From Apium graveolens (taxonomy: Eukaryota > Streptophyta > Magnoliopsida > Apiales > Apiaceae): 64,000 nt of DNA. Under the pieces are notes generated by a model. It was not told where the DNA came from. It did no database searches and was given only the letters and a program-made list of their open reading frames with translations. The first letter of the stretch is position 1, and each line of letters opens with the position of its first letter. This document shows, one piece after another, positions 58,556-64,000 of this stretch. The DNA is taken from NCBI RefSeq assembly GCF_009905375.1, contig NC_133652.1, positions 18,588,850 to 18,652,849 of the forward strand, given 5' to 3'. The translations under genes were made by a program, and so were the position numbers.

Positions 58556-61500
58556 GCAAGTCTGCAGGGAGAAAGCATTATTTGATTTTACTTTTAGTTA
58601 CTGGTGAATATTTATGATTTTACCAACTAATGTATAAATCAAGTAATTTAATAGCATACGCAGGCTAGCGTTGGATGTATTCATTTATTCTCTTCCATGA
58701 AATGCGAAAAAAAAAAATTGATTAGATAATTTGCTTTCTTGTAAGTTTAATTCAAACACGTAACGAGTACGATCAAATAACTCAAATGTTTAATGTATTA
58801 TTAATTATCGTCCTAAATTCTGGATTCAATTATCGCTCACCCTCTAGATTTGTTAGATTTATTAGAATAGATACTCAATGTGTAGAAGCCTATATAGTCA
58901 AAAAAATATCAGACACATATTGGATGTCGATTTTAGAATTTTTCTCTTGCAAAAACAATACAAATTAAAAGAGAAAAGAAAATTGGTTGTGATTCCTGAC
59001 GAGAAAATACCTCTGGAAGAAAACAGAGTAACCAGTTCAGAAGCTGCAGCTTAGCAGCTGGCACCACAGTTTATTCTTATAATGCCCCTTTCTGGGTTAG
59101 TACGCTAAAGTGAATTTTAAGTACATTTTTTTTTATTAAATCATGTTATATTCAACAAGGATTACATAAACTTTTTACTCCTTTTCCCTTATTCCCTATC
59201 AGAAAAAGCAGATCAGAAAACTTATCATACGAGAACTGCTCGTAAAAAATCAATACATAAAATATACAAAGACTTTTCTTCATATATTTTAGCACACTCC
59301 AAAGAAATGTTAAAATATCGAAACTATTCTCAAAAACTAAGTTTTCATCGTATTATTAGCTAATCACATTAAATGAAAAGTCATAAACTGCTATTCTCTT
59401 GACTGGACTAGTGACCGTGAGCAAAACATCTACAGTTTTCCATAAGTAATCAATTTTTTAAAGATTAAATTTAAGTACAATTTTATTATTAAATCAAACT
59501 ATTATCTTTTAAAAAAAAATTACATAAAATATAGTATAACCCTTTTCCATTATTCCCTATCTAAATGTAGACCAGAAAACTTAATATTTAAGTACAGATG
59601 AAATTACAAAGACTTTTCTTTCCAAGTTTCGTGAATTACCTGTTTAAATAATTTTCTACTGTTTTTCAACAAATTATTAAGTAGGCAAACGTCTTTATTA
59701 AAATTAAAATGATGGTATAAAAACAAAAGCTACCTAATAATATAAACCCGTGACAAGCTAGATAATTACTTAAAGAAAATCACTAGCTCTTCCAAACTGA
59801 TAAAGACTGTGCATGGCATGTAGTAATAATTCTTTACCAAAATCTCATTAAAAATGTGAGGAGTCCCCATGTTATGTAAGATGGTCAAGCTTAAACATCT
59901 AAACTATTCAATTGTTATATTGACACATGCAGTAAAAAACGTTCTATATTCTTGGACCAAACGTGAATGACAACTTAAACATCTAATAATGCTGTATTTA
60001 GTTTGGAGCAAACGAAATTATATAATAGTTTACCCATATTATATGGAAAATGTTAAGAAATTCTAAATTTTTATTACAAAAATTTTCCCAAATTTAATAT
60101 GTCATATTAATAGTTGACAATTTTCCTAAAAATAATATTGGATCCTACATGTATTCATTTGCGTAAACGAATCAAAATGTATGCTCATATTATTTGATAA
60201 AATTTTTGAAAAAAATATCTTGATATCTAACATTACTTATATTATATATATAGTATATAATAACTTGAATGGTATTTGCAAAATTTCTTGAATTGACACC
60301 GCGAGTGCCGCGACAAATTATCAAACAGTAATTAGTATAAAAATGATTAAGTGGCTAATCATTTCCGTTCTCCCAAACGAGCAGTTAGGTCACTAAAAAA
60401 CTCTCGTCATCGATCAATTTCTACGTTGAATGCAGCATACTTTTGGTCGACGACATGACAAATCATGATAATGGCTTTTCAAATATGAAGATTAAGACAG
60501 TAATGAACTAATGATAGAATTTATATAATTAATAAAACGTGAAGGTGCGGAATGGAAGTGAAATTAATGCAAGTTGTGGTGAGACGACGACATACACCAA
60601 CCAATTTGATTTTTATATCTACACATAACACATATATCAAGCCCCCACGTCATAGCTCATTATAAGGAGGCCGGCATGCCTCTATCAAATTGTCCCTCTG
60701 CATGTAAAGGAAAACTAAAAATGCATTCAACATCTTTTTATAGGAAATTAGAAACAAAATAAGGGGAAAAAAATAAAATTCAATCTCAGGCCTGAAGTGT
60801 AACAAATTACTGGTACACCTGTGGGGCGGATCGGGACGAATTCGAAAACTTTTAATTAGGGAGGTATTCAGTAAATTTTGAGAAACATCATTTTCTATTT
60901 TAATTTTTTCGGGACACCTATAATTTTTTAAAAAAAAATAAATAATAAAAAATGTAAAAAATTTATTTACGAGGATCCCGTATCGCGGTACAAATTACCA
61001 AATTCTCCTATATATGTCAAACACCTCTCTATAGTCTATATGGATACTATACATATTCAACCATTTGCATTCCTTATTTGACCTATGATTATCACCTTGT
61101 GTTATCTCTACCTGACATATAATTAACCACCTCCATATTGTATATTGTGTACAAACGTTTAGTATATTTTCGTATTTTCGTGTCCCCTTATTTGTGATAA
61201 GGACTACATAATTCGGAATTCATATATTTGTTTTTACTCGTTTTAGTACATTAAAGTACACAGATTATATATGAAGAATATTAATTGTTAAAAAATGTAA
61301 TATATAATTAAGTGGTTAAGTGCTCACTCACGTAGTTAATAAACAATAAAATATATTTTAGTATTTACAATTATATATATGTTATTTAGAATAGGTAAAA
61401 TTCACATTTGGTATTTAGTATATACATGTATATTATATATTTTTAAAATTTTAACTATTTATTTATTCCGTGTACTTTCGTTCTGTGTCGTGTACCTATA

Positions 61501-61789
61501 TTGGATACTCAAGTCTAACAATAATTATATTCGCGTTTTTTCGTGTTCGTGTATTTTGGTATTCGTGTACCAAATTTTCGAAATCAAATACTAATTATTT
61601 AATTATTTATATCGTTTTGTACCGTATTCACGTATCGTGTATATCAGTATTGACACGTCTGCAGCTCCGTACCTTTGCCCTGACTAATCAATTACTTCCC
61701 GACAAAAATTTCTTGTCATATATTCAGCATTTCCGATAAAAACACCAAGACAGAAATTAAGCAACTATTGTACAACCGAATAAGTTGCG
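58556..61789. other. Gene-free region between the U-box and PADRE genes
   Basis: Begins with the U-box 3' untranslated region. Two diverged direct copies of about 160 bp lie at about 59120-59285 and 59470-59625, sharing TTATTCCCTATC, AGAAAACTTA and ACAAAGACTTTTCTT. 60780-60990 (GGGGCGGATCGGGACGAATT) and 61460-61660 (CGTGTACC/TTCGTGT words) look like old dispersed repeats. The frames at 58786-58968 and 61379-61739 are low-complexity and not convincing genes. Confidence 0.5.
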
Positions 61790-62425
61790 ATGGGTAACAC
61801 CTTAGGAGGGAAGAAAACAACAAAGATAATGAAGATCAACGGCGAAACACTCAAGTTAAAAACCCCGATTCAAGCCGGTGAAGTGACCAAAGATTACCCG
61901 GGTTTTGTTTTGTTAGAATCGGAATCGGTTAAGCATTTCGGAATCCGAGCAAAACCATTAGGACTTCATCAGCAACTTAAACCTAAAAGGCTTTATTTTC
62001 TGGTGGAGTTGCCAAAATTTCCTCAAGAAAATGCACCAAGAAAGGTTAGGTCAGGGATTATCATGAGTGCTAAAGACAGGCTCGATAGCTTGATGCTAGC
62101 TAGGCGTTCGATATCGGACCTTACTTTATTGCAACCAAAGAGCAATATTTGTATTGAGGAAGGTCAGGATGAAAGTGGATCGAAAACGAAGATTAAAATG
62201 AGATTACCTAAGGCGGATGTGGAGAAGTTGATGAGAGAAAGTAAAAATGAAGCTGAGGCTGCTGAGAAGATCATGCAACTTTACTTGAGCATTAATTCAA
62301 ACGATGACAAAGCTCACGAGCATGGTTCGTCGTCGGCGGCGGCTCAGCCGCAAGTGCATCGGAGGGAAGGGGGTCAAGGAACGATTAGTACCGGTGGTTT
62401 CATCGCGCGCCAGGTACAAAACTAG
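61790..62425 (+). CDS. PADRE (DUF4228) protein with N-myristoylation signal
   Basis: A single 211-residue frame. It starts MGNTLGGKK, a typical N-myristoylation site, followed by the PADRE core (KIMKINGETLKLKTPIQAGE, then KDYPGFVLLESESVKHFGIR and LKPKRLYFLVELPKF). The middle has a conserved RVRSGI-like block (KVRSGIIMSAKDRLDSLMLA) and RRSISDL; the C-terminal part has a charged helix and a Ser/Ala/His stretch, then GGFIARQ. The wording resembles the At1g66480-type group. PADRE genes are widely induced by pathogens and abiotic stress; the biochemical role is unknown. CAG|GTACAA near the end looks like a splice donor, so the true C-terminus may lie in a further exon that I cannot identify. Confidence 0.88.
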   Translation: MGNTLGGKKTTKIMKINGETLKLKTPIQAGEVTKDYPGFVLLESESVKHFGIRAKPLGLHQQLKPKRLYFLVELPKFPQENAPRKVRSGIIMSAKDRLDSLMLARRSISDLTLLQPKSNICIEEGQDESGSKTKIKMRLPKADVEKLMRESKNEAEAAEKIMQLYLSINSNDDKAHEHGSSSAAAQPQVHRREGGQGTISTGGFIARQVQN

Positions 62426-62999
62426 CTTTACTTTCTTTTTTTTTTGGTTAAGTTCGTTATTTTTATTTATTTATTTTTGCAATAGAATGATTTTTCTGCT
62501 ATGTTTATAACCTTTTGACTGCATGCTTATATATATGTTTGTGTTTGTAGACCTATATTCATTCGATTATAAAAGCTTAACCATTGCATTTGACTTAATT
62601 CTTTTGTTATGGTTTTAGTATTGAGCTTTCACATTTTGATTATGACTTTCTTGTACTAGCTAGACTCTATGTATTCGATTCTTTAAATTTCTTTGAAAAA
62701 TAATAGAAGTGTTTTGAATCGAATGGAATCCTATTTTAACAAATTAATTACTGCTACTGTTAGTTTTAGTGCTGTCCTATCAAATATGTTTTCATTTTAT
62801 ACACATTTTAAAGGATTTAATCGGGTAGCTAGTTAAAAAAATATTTCTTTTATAGATTATAATTAAGATGAAAGAAATAATTAGTTACACAGTCATAACT
62901 ACTTAAATCGTGTCCTAAAAAATTAAGCCATCATTAAAATGAAGGAAGAGAAATATGAAATTTAAAGGCCCAAATGATATAAACAATTATCTAACTGAT
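62426..62999. other. Gene-free region after the PADRE gene
   Basis: Contains the PADRE 3' untranslated region (T-rich run at 62430-62480) and AT-rich sequence without recognised features. TGTTTGTAG at 62543-62551 could be a splice acceptor for a short last PADRE exon, but support is weak. Confidence 0.45.
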
Positions 63000-63906
63000 A
63001 TGACAAATGAGACAGTCTCTTATGTAAATGGGACAGACCCTTTACGAATGAGACAGACAATGAGATAGTCTCAATTATTCTGCAGTAAATAAATCACTGA
63101 AATAAAAATGCAATAATAAAGAAAATAATCAATGCAGAACATCAAGAGTTTTCACTTGGTTCGGCCCCTACACCTAGTCTATGGCCTACATCCAAGTCCC
63201 TATGCCAACTAACATAGAGAATGTATTATATCAACTTTAATAAAAGAACTTACGGTCTTTTCCTTGATTACAAATATAGCACTTGAAAGAACCCTTTCCC
63301 AAGCTAAACTTCCTACCTAGCTAACCGCTATTCCTTAGCCCTCTAGCTACCTTGCTATACTTTGGAACCAAACTTGCCACAACCCGGCACAAAGTCGATA
63401 TGAAAACACGAGTACAAGTGTAAACAAATTGATTACAACTCAAACTATATCTTGTTCATTGGATGTATATCTCGGGTATAAAGAACAAGAAGTGTTTTCA
63501 GATATAAAGAATTGACGTGAAAGCATTAGTTAAAATCTGAACATGTGAGTTGTATTTATAAGTAAAGTTCTAACATATATATTTTCAAACAAAGGATAAG
63601 ATAGATAAGATTTGAAAACAAGTTTATTTGAAAATATTTGAATTAATCTTGAAAGTTAATCTGTTAGTTTGTTTGAAATAGATAAACCAAGTAAAAGATA
63701 GGTTTTGAATAATTCAAACTAGATTTATAAGATAGGGTTTGTTTGAGATAAGCTTAAAATATATTTATCCAGTCAAAACAAGATTTACATAAAACCCTAA
63801 TCATTATCTTGTAGACTTGCAAAACATCCGGATAAGTCTTGTTGAATCAAACTTGTTGCATTAAATCATTCTGTTTGAGACATCATCAGAAATCATGAAG
63901 CTAACA
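63000..63906 (-). mobile_element. LTR of a minus-strand Copia element (element E) leaving the window
   Basis: Read on the minus strand, AAAAGGGGGAGAT (a polypurine tract, 63907-63919) is followed by TGTTAGCTTCATG, the start of a 3' LTR at 63906. It runs leftward to roughly 63000, where the end is not certain. The stretch CACTTGGTTCGGCCCCTACA near 63154 lies in its second half. The adjoining 63907-64000 should be element internal sequence. Confidence 0.65.
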
Positions 63907-64000
63907 ATCTCCCCCTTTTATGATGATGACAAATTGCTCCCCCTATCAAAAAACACTTAAAGCTCCTGGAGGTAGAAATTAGCAATAACAGAATATATAT

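Noticed and set aside
61379..61739. Overlapping ORFs upstream of the PADRE gene
   Set aside because: Composed of simple GTGTAC/TTCGTG words; probably an old repeat.

Overview
The window looks like nuclear DNA of a dicot plant, probably an asterid (a weak guess from the overall look). The evidence is spliced plant genes (an R2R3-MYB-type gene, a PUB-ARM U-box E3 ligase and a PADRE/DUF4228 protein) in AT-rich sequence, surrounded by plant Copia and Gypsy retrotransposons and a Mutator-like DNA transposon. I saw no tRNA, rRNA or CRISPR array.

Layout. 1-2874 is a Gypsy-type LTR on the minus strand, cut by the window edge. 3960-33102 is an old, decayed SIRE/Maximus-like Copia element (element A, target-site duplication ACAGT) that sits inside a still older Copia LTR (element C, pieces at about 3785-3954 and 33103-34659). 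Two later insertions split A's third ORF: an almost intact 12.2-kb SIRE-like element (element B, 12766-24961, duplication GGCTC, LTRs differing at only about ten sites) and a 3.9-kb solo Gypsy LTR (25300-29187, duplication CTGGG) of the same family as the left-edge LTR but in the opposite orientation. 34660-40010 is AT-rich and gene-poor. 40011-40943 is a three-exon MYB gene with a degenerate first repeat and an intact second repeat. 41322-46654 is a Mutator-like element with about 165-bp terminal inverted repeats and a 9-bp duplication; it carries a broken transposase gene (minus strand) and a broken GRF zinc-finger gene (plus strand). 49058-53687 is a Tork/Tnt1-like Copia element (element D) broken by three in-frame stops. 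55873-58555 is a five-exon PUB10/11-type E3 ligase gene, 61790-62425 a PADRE gene, and about 63000-63906 one LTR of another Copia element on the minus strand (element E) that leaves the window.

Most unusual signals. Element A carries a private short motif (ATCCGTCGG and its complement) in more than 20 copies. It forms a 24-bp-period array in the LTRs, a 24-bp-period array in the opposite orientation inside the pol coding region (a repeated 8-residue peptide), and clusters after pol and in ORF3. Element B carries a different private motif that folds into a row of 13-14-bp perfect hairpins after pol, with paired changes in the arms. B is interrupted only by two in-frame TAG codons, one at the gag/protease junction and one in ORF3. 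The MYB gene has lost most of its first repeat but keeps the bHLH-contact motif, so it may be an R3-like competitor in the making.

Functionally, the host genes are a possible flavonoid-type MYB regulator, an E3 ubiquitin ligase and a stress-linked PADRE protein. They are independent genes rather than a cluster. The rest records several rounds of transposon insertion and decay.
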